A DNA stretch of 64,000 nucleotides from RGIG529 sp050950425 (GCA_050950425.1 JBMNHO010000002.1:310001-374000), one strand, 5' to 3'. Shown: positions 27,650 to 36,846, counted from the stretch's first letter. Notes: generated by a model not told the origin, from the sequence alone. Made by a program: numbers and translations.

Positions 27650-28411
27650 ATGAAACCATGGTTTACAATAGACAAAATTGATTCTAACACACATATTATC
27701 AGTGAATACCGTCACTGGGAGGAAACACATTGTTATCTTGTCGAAGGAAACAACTGCGCACTTTTGATTGATACAGGGCTTGGCATCTGCGACATATCTG
27801 CGGAGGTGAAAAAGCTGACAGACAAACCGGTGACGGCTGTCGCTACGCATATTCACTGGGATCACATCGGCGGTCATAAATACTATCATGATTTTTATGC
27901 CCATGAAGCTGAGCTCAATTGGCTTTCCGGAGAATTCCCTTTGAGCATGGATACTATACGTGAAATGGTGCTTGACCGCTGCGACCCGCCGGAGGGTTAC
28001 GATGTTAACACATATGAGTTCTTTCAGGGAATGCCAACACGGGTGCTACAAGACGGTGACACCATTGATCTGGGTGGGCGCATAATCACGACACTGCATA
28101 CACCGGGACACTCTCCGGGGCATCTGTGTTTTTGGGAACCACAACGTGGCTACTTATTTACCGGCGATCTTGTCTATAAGGACACACTATTTGCATACTA
28201 TCCGTCCACTGATCCTCAGGCATATCTCACATCGCTTGAAAAAATTGCGGCACTGCCCGTGAAAAAAGTATTTCCTGCTCATCACAGTTTGGATATTCAG
28301 CCAGAGATTTTGATCCGTATGCGAGATGCTCTCAGGCAACTGAAAGTTGATGGCAATCTACATCATGGTAGCGGTACTTTTGATTACGGCGATTGGGCTA
28401 TTTGGTTGTGA
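27650..28411 (+). CDS. Metallo-beta-lactamase-fold hydrolase
   Basis: A 253-aa MBL-fold enzyme. The metal motif HIHWDHIGGH sits near residue 67-76; HTPGHSPGHLCFW gives the next His and LFTGDLVYKD the bridging Asp. Start at 27650 follows AGAAAGGAAC. It belongs to the general hydrolase (glyoxalase II/RNase Z-like) branch, not to the antibiotic lactamases as far as can be seen, and it has no signal peptide. Together with the VOC gene it may form a small detoxification set; this pairing is inference. Confidence 0.8.
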   Translation: MKPWFTIDKIDSNTHIISEYRHWEETHCYLVEGNNCALLIDTGLGICDISAEVKKLTDKPVTAVATHIHWDHIGGHKYYHDFYAHEAELNWLSGEFPLSMDTIREMVLDRCDPPEGYDVNTYEFFQGMPTRVLQDGDTIDLGGRIITTLHTPGHSPGHLCFWEPQRGYLFTGDLVYKDTLFAYYPSTDPQAYLTSLEKIAALPVKKVFPAHHSLDIQPEILIRMRDALRQLKVDGNLHHGSGTFDYGDWAIWL

Positions 28412-28443
28412 TATTCGAACATATGAAGAGTAATGCGTAAAAA

Positions 28444-28473
28444 GGGAAGCTGAGAATAAGCTCTTGGCTTCCC
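28444..28473 (-). terminator. Terminator between the transfer genes and the cargo group
   Basis: GGGAAGC and GCTTCCC close a stem that on the minus strand is followed by TTTTTACG, directly after the stop of the gene at 28485. It may also end the plus-strand cargo group. Confidence 0.55.
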
Positions 28474-28484
28474 GCTTTATCTGC

Positions 28485-29075
28485 TCATTCATTCAAAATA
28501 ACCCATCGTTCGCCATCGAAATCCTCGAACTTTTCAGTTGTGACATTCTGCTCAAAATAAACCGCAAGGATGCGCTTGATGTCCTCCTTGTCCGCTCGCT
28601 TTACGGAAAAACCCTGCTCTTTCAGGGACTTCTCTATGCGGGACAGATATGGGAACACCTCTTTTTCTTTTTCATTCCGCAAGCGGATCAGGATTAAAAA
28701 CTCCCTTGCGGTAGCCATCTGCACCTGTATCCGGTCAAGGAAGGACAGGTCTTTTTCGAGGAGCTTTCGCACCACGGGATTCTGCTCCTGCTCCATGCGG
28801 CTGCGGAGAAACTGCTTGTTATCCTCGAAGTTTTCCCGGCTGTTTAAGCACAAAATCTCGATTTCGGCGATTCCCTTGAGAACAGTCATCAGAGCATAGA
28901 TGCGGGTGCTGATGCTGGCCTCGGACAGCACCGATATGTTGCTGGGCTTGATGATAAAATACACCAGTTCTCCGTGACCATAGGTCTGTAGGCTGTACTC
29001 GGTGATTTCCTTGGTGCCGATGAGCTGCCGGGTGGAGGCTCGCTGTTTTGCCTCCTGCTTTGCTTTTTTACTCAT
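28485..29075 (-). CDS. Conjugation-associated protein between PrgI and VirB4 (CD1111-like)
   Basis: A 196-aa soluble, charged protein beginning MSKKAKQEAKQRASTRQL, without membrane helices. In clostridial ICEs a protein of this size lies between the PrgI/VirB3-like gene and VirB4, as here. Its start overlaps the PrgI stop by 8 nt and uses GGAGG. It has a helical middle (RKLLEKDLSFLDRIQVQMAT) and a basic C-terminal domain. No enzymatic motif is seen. In this element the link to VirB4 is interrupted by the inserted plus-strand cargo. Confidence 0.6.
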   Translation of the reverse strand: MSKKAKQEAKQRASTRQLIGTKEITEYSLQTYGHGELVYFIIKPSNISVLSEASISTRIYALMTVLKGIAEIEILCLNSRENFEDNKQFLRSRMEQEQNPVVRKLLEKDLSFLDRIQVQMATAREFLILIRLRNEKEKEVFPYLSRIEKSLKEQGFSVKRADKEDIKRILAVYFEQNVTTEKFEDFDGERWVILNE

Positions 29076-29337
29076 TTGGCGTGTACCTCCATTCATAGAA
29101 TTGCTGCTTGGCAATAAAAAAGGCACAGGCATACCGGAGGAAATCCAGAATGCTTGTGTCCTCAAAGCGGATGGTTAAAAAGGCATAGACGGCGGTCAGC
29201 ACAATGGGCGGTATAAAGCCCAGATGGGAAACCGCAAGCACAGAGATGAGCAGCGCCACACCGATGATGCCGATATCCCGCAGCTGCCACAGCCACAAGG
29301 TCGCTTTTGCTTTTAAGTGATCGGGGTAAATATACAT
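29068..29337 (-). CDS. PrgI/VirB3-like inner membrane protein of the transfer channel
   Basis: An 89-aa protein with the PrgI family layout. A basic N-terminus (MYIYPDHLKAKATLW) is followed by two membrane helices (IGIIGVALLISVLAVSHLGF and IVLTAVYAFLTIRF) and a C-terminal YACAFFIAKQQFYEWR segment. It is part of the membrane base of the type IV channel, interacting with VirB4 in related systems. It overlaps the next gene and follows the DUF4406 gene by 12 nt. Confidence 0.8.
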   Translation of the reverse strand: MYIYPDHLKAKATLWLWQLRDIGIIGVALLISVLAVSHLGFIPPIVLTAVYAFLTIRFEDTSILDFLRYACAFFIAKQQFYEWRYTPNE

Positions 29338-29349
29338 GAGGCACCTCCC

Positions 29350-29916
29350 TTACATCCGCATGGAAAAACCGGAGCCATACTTTTGCTCCGGTTCTATTTC
29401 TTTGGCGGCATAATGCACATTGGGAGAATAACAGGCTTCATTCAGCTGCTTGGCATAGCTTTCAGCCTGTTCTATCGACTCAAATTCCATCGGTTTGCCG
29501 CCGTGCTTGCACCAGCTTTGGGCGGCTCCGCACACCGAACTGGCGCTGCGTATCGCCCATACGCCATATTTCTTTTCCATAGCATAACCTCCTTGGATTT
29601 GTTCTGCGGATATCTCCCGGACAGGGATACCCAGCTTTTGGGCTTCCTGAAGCTCCATCGCCATGCCGGTGGAAATTCGGCTGCCGCAAAGCCACAGCTC
29701 ATCGCAGGTCTCCAGCACACGATGCCCCATGCGAAGACCGGCTTCTCTCTGGATGGAATCATGGTCATCCAGAAACTGCGGATACAGAAGATGAACAGCT
29801 ACCGGCGTACAATTCTGCTCCATTGCAAATAGGCAAGCGGCCTTTGCAAATGCGATATTCTTCTCTATATCTCCAGCGTAGGGAGAGGCGATATAGACCA
29901 GCTTGTTCTCACTCAT
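29350..29916 (-). CDS. DUF4406-like nucleoside-deoxyribosyltransferase-fold protein
   Basis: A 188-aa protein. The N-terminus KLVYIASPYAGDIEKNIAFA and the following helices resemble the nucleotide-binding fold shared by DUF4406 and nucleoside 2-deoxyribosyltransferases. The C-terminal 60 residues, ending SGFSMRM, are a separate ICE-typical tail similar in style to the amidoligase ending. The ATG overlaps the TrbL-like stop (ATGA). No function is established for such ICE proteins; nucleotide processing is a guess from the fold. Confidence 0.6.
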   Translation of the reverse strand: MSENKLVYIASPYAGDIEKNIAFAKAACLFAMEQNCTPVAVHLLYPQFLDDHDSIQREAGLRMGHRVLETCDELWLCGSRISTGMAMELQEAQKLGIPVREISAEQIQGGYAMEKKYGVWAIRSASSVCGAAQSWCKHGGKPMEFESIEQAESYAKQLNEACYSPNVHYAAKEIEPEQKYGSGFSMRM

Positions 29917-30815
29917 TTCGCCACCGCCTGTACCACCGTTTTGGTCATGTTCACCGCAGTCTGCGCTGCATACACGGTACTCATGAGATTGGCTTTGGTG
30001 CTGGTATCCAGTCCGAACTGTCCGGCAATGCGGGGGATTTCCCCGGCTGCCAGCATCAATCCAAGGCCTAGGAGAGCATGGTCTTTGACCACCATGAGTC
30101 CGGCAATCAGCACGGTTGCCTGCAGGAATGCCGTAAGGCACAGCCCGATGACCTGCTTGCTCCATGAAACGAAGCCGTCAATGTACCCACGGGGAACACT
30201 GAACATATATAGGCTCCCCACGGCAATCTGGATGAGGAGAATACCGCCTCGCTTCAGGTTGGCGAAGAACACTTTAATGACCGCATAGCCCATCAGTATC
30301 AGTATAAAAATCATCATAATCGGACTTGTGATGGCTTGCAGTCCACCAAACACACTGCTGGTCATGGCCTGCTCTAGATTTCCCGCATCCTGTAACGATG
30401 CAATGATGCCTTGGGCTACTGTACCGAAGTCGGTTCCGAGGCCGGTAATCCCGGCAGTGAAGCTGCCCTGTAAAGATACTGACAGCTTATACAGCTCCAC
30501 CGGCACCGTGGTGAACAGCCCCACAGCCATAAAACCCTTGATGGCGTTGAGGGCGGTATCCTTGATGCTGCCTCTACCGGACTGAGACTCAATCCCGCAT
30601 TCAAAGGCTGCGACCACAAGACCGACACCGTACAGCGCCCATGCCAGATAGGAAAAGAACAGCACAATGGACTGTACCCAGCTCATTTCGAACAGGTCAG
30701 CGCCCATGTTTCCCATCTGCATAAAAAAGTCGCCGAGGAAGCCCACGATCTGACCATAGATCCAATCTACAATCTGACCGAGGACAGTGTCGGCAACAAA
30801 ATCCCAGATAAACAT
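29913..30815 (-). CDS. VirB6/TrbL-like polytopic channel protein
   Basis: A 300-aa protein with about seven membrane helices, for example SIVLFFSYLAWALYGVGLVV, IMMIFILILMGYAVIKVFF and LIQIAVGSLYMFSV. VirB6/TrbL proteins form the membrane pore of type IV secretion systems. It starts at 30815, 8 nt after AGAGGTGAA. In intact relatives this gene directly follows the VirB2-like pilin; here 7 kb of inserted DNA (30.8-37.6 kb) separates them. Confidence 0.8.
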   Translation of the reverse strand: MFIWDFVADTVLGQIVDWIYGQIVGFLGDFFMQMGNMGADLFEMSWVQSIVLFFSYLAWALYGVGLVVAAFECGIESQSGRGSIKDTALNAIKGFMAVGLFTTVPVELYKLSVSLQGSFTAGITGLGTDFGTVAQGIIASLQDAGNLEQAMTSSVFGGLQAITSPIMMIFILILMGYAVIKVFFANLKRGGILLIQIAVGSLYMFSVPRGYIDGFVSWSKQVIGLCLTAFLQATVLIAGLMVVKDHALLGLGLMLAAGEIPRIAGQFGLDTSTKANLMSTVYAAQTAVNMTKTVVQAVAK

Positions 30816-30883
30816 TTGAATTTCACCTCTTTCATAGCCTCCGCTCCCTCCCCAGCACTGGCTGTTTTTTTCTGATTTATGAC

Positions 30884-30912
30884 TTGACAATTAGTCCGTT
30901 CAGAGCTTTAAT
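30884..30912 (+). promoter_or_regulatory. Promoter of the small plus-strand gene
   Basis: TTGACA at 30884-30889 and TTTAAT at 30907-30912, 17 bp apart, point toward the 56-aa gene that begins at 30959. Confidence 0.5.
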
Positions 30913-30958
30913 ACCACACAACGGAGGCCGTCGGAATAATTTCAAAGGAGGTACTTGT

Positions 30959-31129
30959 GTGGCAGATTACAAAAAGCTCTACTATAAAATGTTTAACGCA
31001 GCAACCGATGCTGAGAAACTCGTTTCTCAGGCTGCTTGTATCGTGCGCACCGCCCAGCAGGAGTGCGAGCAAACATATATGGATGCAGATGAGACCCCGC
31101 TGCGCCTGACGAATAAGCCGGAGGAATAA
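30959..31129 (+). CDS. 56-aa helical protein, unknown
   Basis: A short frame starting at GTG 6 nt after GGAGGT (MADYKKLYYKMFNAATDAEK), ending LTNKPEE. Amphipathic helices dominate (VSQAACIVRTAQQECEQTY). Small proteins of this type occur in phages and mobile elements of Firmicutes. It lies at the edge of the inserted block, with its own promoter. Function unknown. Confidence 0.55.
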   Translation: MADYKKLYYKMFNAATDAEKLVSQAACIVRTAQQECEQTYMDADETPLRLTNKPEE

Positions 31130-31179
31130 CCCTCCGCTACATCCCCAGCACCTGCCAGTCAATCCTTGCAAAAGGGCGG

Positions 31180-31446
31180 TCAATCAATCTGCCCCACAAG
31201 GTTGTAAATGATGGTGATTTCTTGCCGTTCTACTCCATCCACCATGGATTTTATCCCGACCACAATTTTCTCCACCAGCTTGATGAGCAGTTCACGGTCA
31301 AGCCTTTCGATGTCTTTTGAACCTTGGATAAGAGAAACCCACTCACGGATGTCTGTTTCGACTTCCTGTGAGTGGGTTAATTGGTCGGCAAACTGTGCCG
31401 CCAGTATTGACTTTTCCTGTTGCTCCTTTTTGTACTTATCCATCAT
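31180..31446 (-). pseudogene. C-terminal remnant of a large serine recombinase (DUF4368-like)
   Basis: An 88-codon frame whose sequence (REWVSLIQGSKDIERLDREL, then LIKLVEKIVVGIKSM and ITIIYNLVGQID) matches only the extreme C-terminus of TnpX-type serine recombinases. Catalytic and DNA-binding domains are absent. It begins inside the end of mobC, so it is the product of a deletion that joined the two genes. It marks the left end of a degraded mobilizable element. Confidence 0.65.
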
Positions 31447-31759
31447 ATGCTGACCACCTCCTACGCTCTAAGATTTCTTTGAGCTGCTGATTGATTGTGA
31501 CCATTTCCTCCTGTACACTGCTTAGATTGACTACGGTAATTCTTCCGCTGTGGGCAAGCACAGCAATCTGATTGAGGTTTCTGCCCACTGCTTTCAGCTC
31601 CTTGAGCACCTGGGCCAGGTCGGTGATGATGACAATTTCCTTGCCAAGACAGGCGGCGGTGACATAGTCGGTAAGGGTCTTGTTTGCCTGCTGTGCCTTG
31701 CGGTGGATTTTCTCCAAATCCTCGGCTGTAATTCTTAGGTTCAATCTTGCATTTTTCAT
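31436..31759 (-). CDS. mobC: MobC-type relaxosome accessory protein
   Basis: A 107-aa MobC family protein: ARLNLRITAEDLEKIHRKAQ (ribbon-helix-helix), then TLTDYVTAACLGKEI and LKELKAVGRNLNQIAVLAHS, typical of plasmid mobilization proteins. These bind oriT and help a MobA relaxase nick it. The relaxase that should follow is missing, replaced by the recombinase remnant. The gene sits just downstream (on the minus strand) of a perfect hairpin that may be the oriT. Confidence 0.8.
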   Translation of the reverse strand: MKNARLNLRITAEDLEKIHRKAQQANKTLTDYVTAACLGKEIVIITDLAQVLKELKAVGRNLNQIAVLAHSGRITVVNLSSVQEEMVTINQQLKEILERRRWSAYDG

Positions 31760-31814
31760 TTTGTAATCATTCCTTTCGTATCATTCCTGCCCCCTCGGAG
31801 AGCAGGGGGATAAC

Positions 31815-31838
31815 ATAAGGGGGACTGGTTCCCCTTAT
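31815..31838. repeat. Inverted repeat beside mobC, oriT candidate of the small element
   Basis: ATAAGGGG and CCCCTTAT flank an 8-nt loop, a perfect 8-bp stem located 56 nt before mobC. The gene-free DNA from 31760 to 32220 holds further GC-rich hairpin sequence but no gene I can support. As mobC proteins bind such hairpins, this is a plausible oriT. Confidence 0.4.
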
Positions 31839-32220
31839 GAGGCACACCGTGAGCAAGGCGAACAATTGCATTTTCGCAAAAATGCTGTGTGCCATAAAGG
31901 GGTGCGGGTTCACCTGCCCAGCAGCATCGGCGTGTAGCCGAATGCGATGCTGGCTCTCTCCGAGGAGAGAAAGTGTAAGCTGTAATTCTTGCGGTTTAAC
32001 GGATAACTGGCAGAGAAGAAAAAATGCACCCTGTCGGGTGCTTGAAATGGGTCGGCTGTGGGTGCGTATTTCGGCTCAAAAATCGCCCACAACGGCTTTT
32101 TTGGCAGTGGGTGGGGTACTATGCCACTCTGCTTGATTCTCGCCACACAGGGGCGACAGTGCGGTATATCTTCAGAGAAGCAAGGGGGCAAGGGTGCAGT
32201 GTCCTTAGAACCTTACCCTC

Positions 32221-33156
32221 TTACCCCCTTGGAAGTGAGGAATACCATTTATTACCCTTTCGGAATGATTTCACTCCAATATTTTGTTTGGCTATTTTTA
32301 GTGTTCGATTGGAAATATCAACTCCTTTGCTTGATTGGTAATTTCCTCAGAGAGCATTTCACCCTCAGAAAGTAAATCCTTTAACAGCTTTTCAGCTTGT
32401 GCTGTTTTGCTGAGTAACGAGCCGTTTCCACACAGCAGCTCATCCACTGTGGTTTCGCAATAGCCTTTCCAAGCAAAGCCTGTGTCGGGGGTCAAGTTCA
32501 AAGGCAATGGATTTTCCCTCGGGAGCAAGGTTGCTTTTATCGTGAGCAACAATTCGCAGTGTCGGTTCATCTTTTACTCTGCCGACCACAAGAACACTTC
32601 TCGCCGCTGCCCGAATATCAATTGAGCCTAAACCTCTGTATGCAGATTTTGCACCACCCATTTTATTCATGTGACCGATGAGGATAACTGCACAGCCTGT
32701 GCGTTCTGCAAGGAGAGCAAGCCTTTTCATAATCGGTCTAATCTCATTTGCTCTGTGCATATCCACATCATCGCCGAGGTAGGCTTGAATAGGGTCAAGG
32801 ACAATCACCTTTGCGTTGGTTTTGGTAATCGCAATTTCTAATCTCTCATCGGAGAGGGTTAATGCGGTTTCGTTTTCATCAATGACAAGCACCCTCTCGC
32901 AGTCAGCACCAACAGACAAAAGACGAGGCTTGATAGTATCTGCAAGACCATCTTCAGCTGTTTGGTAAATCACATTGATTGGCTCTGTTCCATTTTCTTC
33001 TTCTGGCAATGGTTTGCCTTGGGTGAGCAGAGCAATGAGAGCAAGCACAAATGTGGTCTTACCCTCACCGGGGTCACCTTGGACAACTGTGATTTTTCCA
33101 TAGGGAATGTAGGGATACCAAACCCACTGGATTTCCTCCACCTCCACTTGGCTCAT
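32221..33156 (-). pseudogene. RepA-like AAA ATPase (replicative helicase type) of the small element, frameshifted
   Basis: A RecA-fold replication ATPase of mobilizable elements: VVQGDPGEGKTTFVLALIAL (Walker A), KVIVLDPIQAYLGDDVDM (Walker B), and AVILIGHMNKMGG. The frame breaks near 32485 (CCCCC in place of CCCC) and near 32322 (a base missing). Corrected reading ends VKSFRKGNKWYSSLPRG at 32221. Upstream, an in-frame extension (KDDATLKKELKLSN) lies across another break near 33160, so the true start is further right, about 33230. With mobC and the recombinase tail it forms a decayed mobilizable element. Confidence 0.7.
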
Positions 33157-33652
33157 TTGAAAGCTTCAGTTCTTTTTTCAATGTTGCATCATCCTTTGAA
33201 TTTTTAAATTTTTGAATTTGTGTTTTGTCGTTCTTCCTAAAGACAGTTCCAGACCGAGTTTATCTCCATCGTTGTCGTTGCTCGCTCTTTCGAGGTCATG
33301 GCAACCATATCATTCTTTAGACGATCATGAAATTTTCAAGGTAAAATTTTTTCGTTGGGTAAATAACCCCTCACTGTGTAGGCGGTGGGAAAGCAATTTT
33401 GACAACCATATTTGAGAAAAGGTTTTAGTCCCTCACTACTAAGCCGAAAAACCGAGGGGGTTGAGCGGTAAATATATAAAAATTATTTATATCCTCATCT
33501 GTTTCCACACTCAGAGACGCTTTTTCAACCTTATTTAGAAAAGCACCAAACATTTCTGCTTAGTGTAGGCTTCGCAGCCCTTTGTGTAGTTGCTTGTGAG
33601 TGGCTGGGCGATTGGAATGTTCTGTCGACTGTGTGGGGCCCTATAAATGCAA

Positions 33653-33687
33653 AAAGCACCGACCTATCGAAAAAAGGTCAGTGCTTT
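33653..33687 (-). terminator. Hairpin terminator right of the RepA remnant
   Basis: AAAGCACCGACCT pairs with AGGTCAGTGCTTT; on the minus strand the stem is followed by TTTTTGC. The stretch from 33240 to 33650 around it shows no gene that I can support. Confidence 0.6.
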
Positions 33688-33729
33688 GAGGCATCGTATT
33701 AAGTTCAGAGAATAAAAAATGACGAACAG

Positions 33730-33885
33730 CTAACCGATTATCGGTCTAATCTGTCCATCATCTTTTCCAAATATTTCGAGCATCATTCTCGCTCCCACGC
33801 GGAAGCCGTCTGTAAATCGTTCCTCGCCACTGATGTAGTTTAGCCCACCTTGTGCCGAAACGAAATCCTGTCATTTCTTCATGGC
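33730..33885 (-). pseudogene. Remnant of a small DUF6809-like protein
   Basis: In one minus-strand frame the sequence FVSAQGGLNYISGEERFTDG and FRVGARMMLEIFGKDDGQ can be read, ending at a TAG at 33730. It resembles the C-terminal half of small ICE proteins I recall as DUF6809. The frame is closed by a TGA upstream of it, so the N-terminus is lost or shifted. Kept as a remnant. Confidence 0.35.
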
Positions 33886-34004
33886 TTCTATTTTTATTTG
33901 AATAGCTATAATAATCACCTAACGACTCTATGCTTCGTTGAGTCTACGGAGCGTGGATTGTTTTCGTAGACTCATTACGTTACACTATACTCGAGGTGAT
34001 CATA

Positions 34005-34349
34005 ATGGATATGAAAAGAAGACGTGAGCTTTTGGACGAGTGGAAAAACCGTCATCCCGAAATGGGCGTTATTATGTTTAAATGTAAGGCTACAGGCGAA
34101 GAATTTATAGGGATATCAAAAGACACAAGAGCGGATTATAATAGTAACCACTTTAAATTAGGCGCGGGAGGCCATCCTAATAAACGAATGCAGGAGATTT
34201 GGAATCAGTATGGAGACACCGCCTTCGATTTTGCGGTGCTAAAAACACTGGAATACGAGGATATGGAAGAAGACCACACTGCTAAGCTCGAAAAATTACT
34301 TTCAGAGTGCTTGGAAAACGTTGTGCAGGCAAGGAGGATATGGAGATGA
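34005..34349 (+). CDS. GIY-YIG-like nuclease-fold protein, first gene of a four-gene operon
   Basis: A 114-aa protein. MGVIMFKCKATGEEFIGISK has the GxI and YIG-like strands, GGHPNKRMQEIWNQYG supplies the Arg helix, and LEKLLSECLEN ends the fold. Related small proteins in Clostridia are annotated as GIY-YIG nucleases. Not all catalytic residues are certain, so activity is doubtful. Start ATG at 34005, after GAGGTGATC. Its TGA overlaps the next ATG, so translation is coupled with the MoxR/VWA operon. Confidence 0.6.
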   Translation: MDMKRRRELLDEWKNRHPEMGVIMFKCKATGEEFIGISKDTRADYNSNHFKLGAGGHPNKRMQEIWNQYGDTAFDFAVLKTLEYEDMEEDHTAKLEKLLSECLENVVQARRIWR

Positions 34350-34810
34350 CAAAGAATGCAGTTATTATAGCAGATGGATATGATCGAATTGACGGACGCA
34401 ATGCCTATCGGTCTGACATAAAGAGCCTTACATTGGGTGCTCCCGTCATGGAGGAAAACAAGTGCATGCAAATCGCAGTGCAAATGTGGAAAGAAAATGC
34501 CAAAGGAGAGTCTGAATTAGGGTTTGAAATCCCTATCCATCAGATTTTCGATTTGATGATTCTATTAAGCCGCACTATGCTCTATTTTAAAGAAGCATAT
34601 CGGATGCCATTGCTATATAACCCTGAAAACCCTACCGTAGAACGTGTCGGTGTGCAAGGCGGTGTGCTCCCTGTAATGGTTTGTACAGAAAATCCAGCCA
34701 TTGATAGTGATATAAAAAAGTTTTCCCAAGCCCTCAGTGATTTGGGCGAACTGACTGGCGAGAGGTTGCGAACCCTTACTCGCATGATTGAAGAATTGGA
34801 GTGCTATTAA
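34346..34810 (+). CDS. Uncharacterised protein coupled to MoxR/VWA (DUF6530-like)
   Basis: A 154-aa soluble protein starting MTKNAVIIADGYDRIDGRN, 8 nt after AAGGAGG and overlapping the previous stop by 4 nt. Visible blocks are LGFEIPIHQIFDLMILLSRT and LLYNPENPTVERVGVQGGVL. I recall similar proteins as DUF6530, always of unknown function. Its end lies only 2 nt before the MoxR/VWA start, which suggests that the products act together. Confidence 0.65.
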   Translation: MTKNAVIIADGYDRIDGRNAYRSDIKSLTLGAPVMEENKCMQIAVQMWKENAKGESELGFEIPIHQIFDLMILLSRTMLYFKEAYRMPLLYNPENPTVERVGVQGGVLPVMVCTENPAIDSDIKKFSQALSDLGELTGERLRTLTRMIEELECY

Positions 34811-34812
34811 CC

Positions 34813-36846
34813 ATGGAGAACAAATGGACTCTGTCGCCGAGCAGACAGTTGACGGAGGAAGAAAAAAATAATGTATGGAAAAAACCTACCTCTCATATTG
34901 AAAGTAATGCCGAGCTTCGTATTTGCGAATCAGTTAAGAATAACTGGAATATGGATGAAATGAAAATTACTAATATTTTGCTTGAGGGTGATGCCGGCAG
35001 CGGAAAGACGCAGTTGGCAAAGGCACTGTCCGCTGATTTCGGCTTGCCTTATACGAAAGTTACCTGCTTTGCGGACATGGATAAATCGGATATACTGGGA
35101 AGCATTTTGCCTGTTTTAAAAACGGACAGTGAAGATCACAGTATTGCTTATGAATATTATCCGTCTGAAATTGTAAGAGCATATGAAAATGGCTGGATAT
35201 TAGAAATCCAAGAGCCTACGGTAATTAGGGATGCGGCGGTGTTGATGGCTCTCAACTCGGCGCTGGAACTTGATGGAAGCATCAATCTTCCAAACCGTAT
35301 TGCCCATCGCCACCCCGATTTTATTGCAGTGATAACCACAAATCGCGGCTATAACGGTTGGCGCCCACTCAACGAAGCATTGCGTGACCGAGTGCAGCAT
35401 GCAGAAAAAATGGATTTACCACCGATAGAAGTGATGATGCAGCGAGCTGCTGCAAAAACAGGCTGTCTGAATAACCCGTTGCTGCATATTTTTGCAAAAA
35501 CAATTATGATGCTTGATCGAACCGCAAAAGCAAATGCAATGAAAGGCGTAGCCGGGATGCGTTCATACTTCTTTTGGGTGGATGCAGTATTGCAAAACTG
35601 CGATGCAGTGCAGGCGCTGTACCATAAAGTTATTTACAAAATTTCCACAGACCCGGATGAAATTGCTTTGCTTGAGCAATCGATGTCCCAGCATAATACT
35701 TTAAAAGAAGTTGAAGCAGTAGCATCAAAGCAAGGAAATGGAAATGGGGAAGTCCTGGAACTTCGAGCAGATGGTGATTTTGAATTGTCTATTAGCGAAA
35801 CGGATGAGAAAAGTCCGTCTGCGGTAGCACTGCGGAGGTCGGCAGACAGCGAGGGCAAGTCAAACAAATCGTCAGAAAACACTACCGAGACACAAAGCAC
35901 GGATATCGGTGATGATGGTGCTCCGATGTACCATGAGTTGCAGCCGAATAAGCAAGAAAGTTCAGAGAAGGAAAAAGCCGACTTTCGTAAGCGTTTAAAC
36001 AGCGAAGCACGTGAAGCTGTCAGGGGGTCTCTGCACGAAAAAATAGGGATGATTGTTCATCGCCCAATATCCACAGATGCTCACAAGCAGGAATATCTTC
36101 AGATAGCATCTACGCTCATGCCAATTATTCGGGAACTTGCAAGAAGAACCACCCCGCTTTTAGAGCATGAGGTTTCAGCGGAATTTGCAAAAAATCGTCT
36201 TTACGGCACGTGGTTTAACGCCGAAAATGTTGCATCACAGGACTTTCGGTGCTTTTCGCAAAAAAGACCGCCACAGGAAGAACCATCACTGGCGGTTGTG
36301 CTTCGCATAGACCAATCCGCTTCCATGAATGCTTTTGGACGTCTCGATGCGGCGAAGAGAGCGGCTGTAGCTGTCTTTGAGTTTTGTGAAAGCTGCTGCA
36401 TTCCTGTGCTAATTTATGGAGATACCGCTGACCGCTCGCCAAAGGAAAAGATGTCAATGTATTCGTACATTGACTGGGATGCACCAAAGCTGAATGACAA
36501 ATATACACTGATGGCGATTGAGAGCATCAGCAACAACCGGGATGGCATGGCACTAAAGGTGCTGTCAGAGAAACTCTTAAAAGCACCTCAAGCAACCAAG
36601 CTGCTGATCAGTTTAAGTGACGGACAACCTAAAGCAATGCCGGACTATTCAGGAGCACTTGCATCGGAAGATATGAAGCAGATTCTTGGTGATTATAGCC
36701 GCAAAGGTATCTTGTTTTTAGCCGCTGCTATCGGGCAGGACAAGGAAACAATTTGCGACATTTATGGGCAGGAACGATTCATAGACATTACTAACTTGGA
36801 GCAGTTACCAACCCGTTTGGTGCAAGCTATCGCGAAATACCTATAA
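34813..36846 (+). CDS. MoxR-type AAA+ ATPase fused to a VWA domain
   Basis: A 677-aa fusion. The AAA+ half has Walker A GDAGSGKT (59-66), a Walker B region at WILEIQEP (128-135) and VITTNRG (sensor, 173-179). A disordered, acidic linker spans about 300-395. The C-terminal half (about 395-677) is a VWA domain with an intact metal site D500-x-S-x-S (IDQSASM) and a later LLISLSDGQPKAM. MoxR and VWA proteins normally act as paired chaperones that load metals or remodel complexes (RavA-ViaA, CbbQ-CbbO); here both are one chain. Start ATG at 34813. Client unknown; the neighbours are the best hint. Confidence 0.85.
   Translation: MENKWTLSPSRQLTEEEKNNVWKKPTSHIESNAELRICESVKNNWNMDEMKITNILLEGDAGSGKTQLAKALSADFGLPYTKVTCFADMDKSDILGSILPVLKTDSEDHSIAYEYYPSEIVRAYENGWILEIQEPTVIRDAAVLMALNSALELDGSINLPNRIAHRHPDFIAVITTNRGYNGWRPLNEALRDRVQHAEKMDLPPIEVMMQRAAAKTGCLNNPLLHIFAKTIMMLDRTAKANAMKGVAGMRSYFFWVDAVLQNCDAVQALYHKVIYKISTDPDEIALLEQSMSQHNTLKEVEAVASKQGNGNGEVLELRADGDFELSISETDEKSPSAVALRRSADSEGKSNKSSENTTETQSTDIGDDGAPMYHELQPNKQESSEKEKADFRKRLNSEAREAVRGSLHEKIGMIVHRPISTDAHKQEYLQIASTLMPIIRELARRTTPLLEHEVSAEFAKNRLYGTWFNAENVASQDFRCFSQKRPPQEEPSLAVVLRIDQSASMNAFGRLDAAKRAAVAVFEFCESCCIPVLIYGDTADRSPKEKMSMYSYIDWDAPKLNDKYTLMAIESISNNRDGMALKVLSEKLLKAPQATKLLISLSDGQPKAMPDYSGALASEDMKQILGDYSRKGILFLAAAIGQDKETICDIYGQERFIDITNLEQLPTRLVQAIAKYL

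Noticed and set aside
32024..32375. Two overlapping plus-strand frames of about 100 codons near the mobC hairpin
   Set aside because: They read through the RepA ending and hairpin DNA, lack ribosome sites, and resemble no family.
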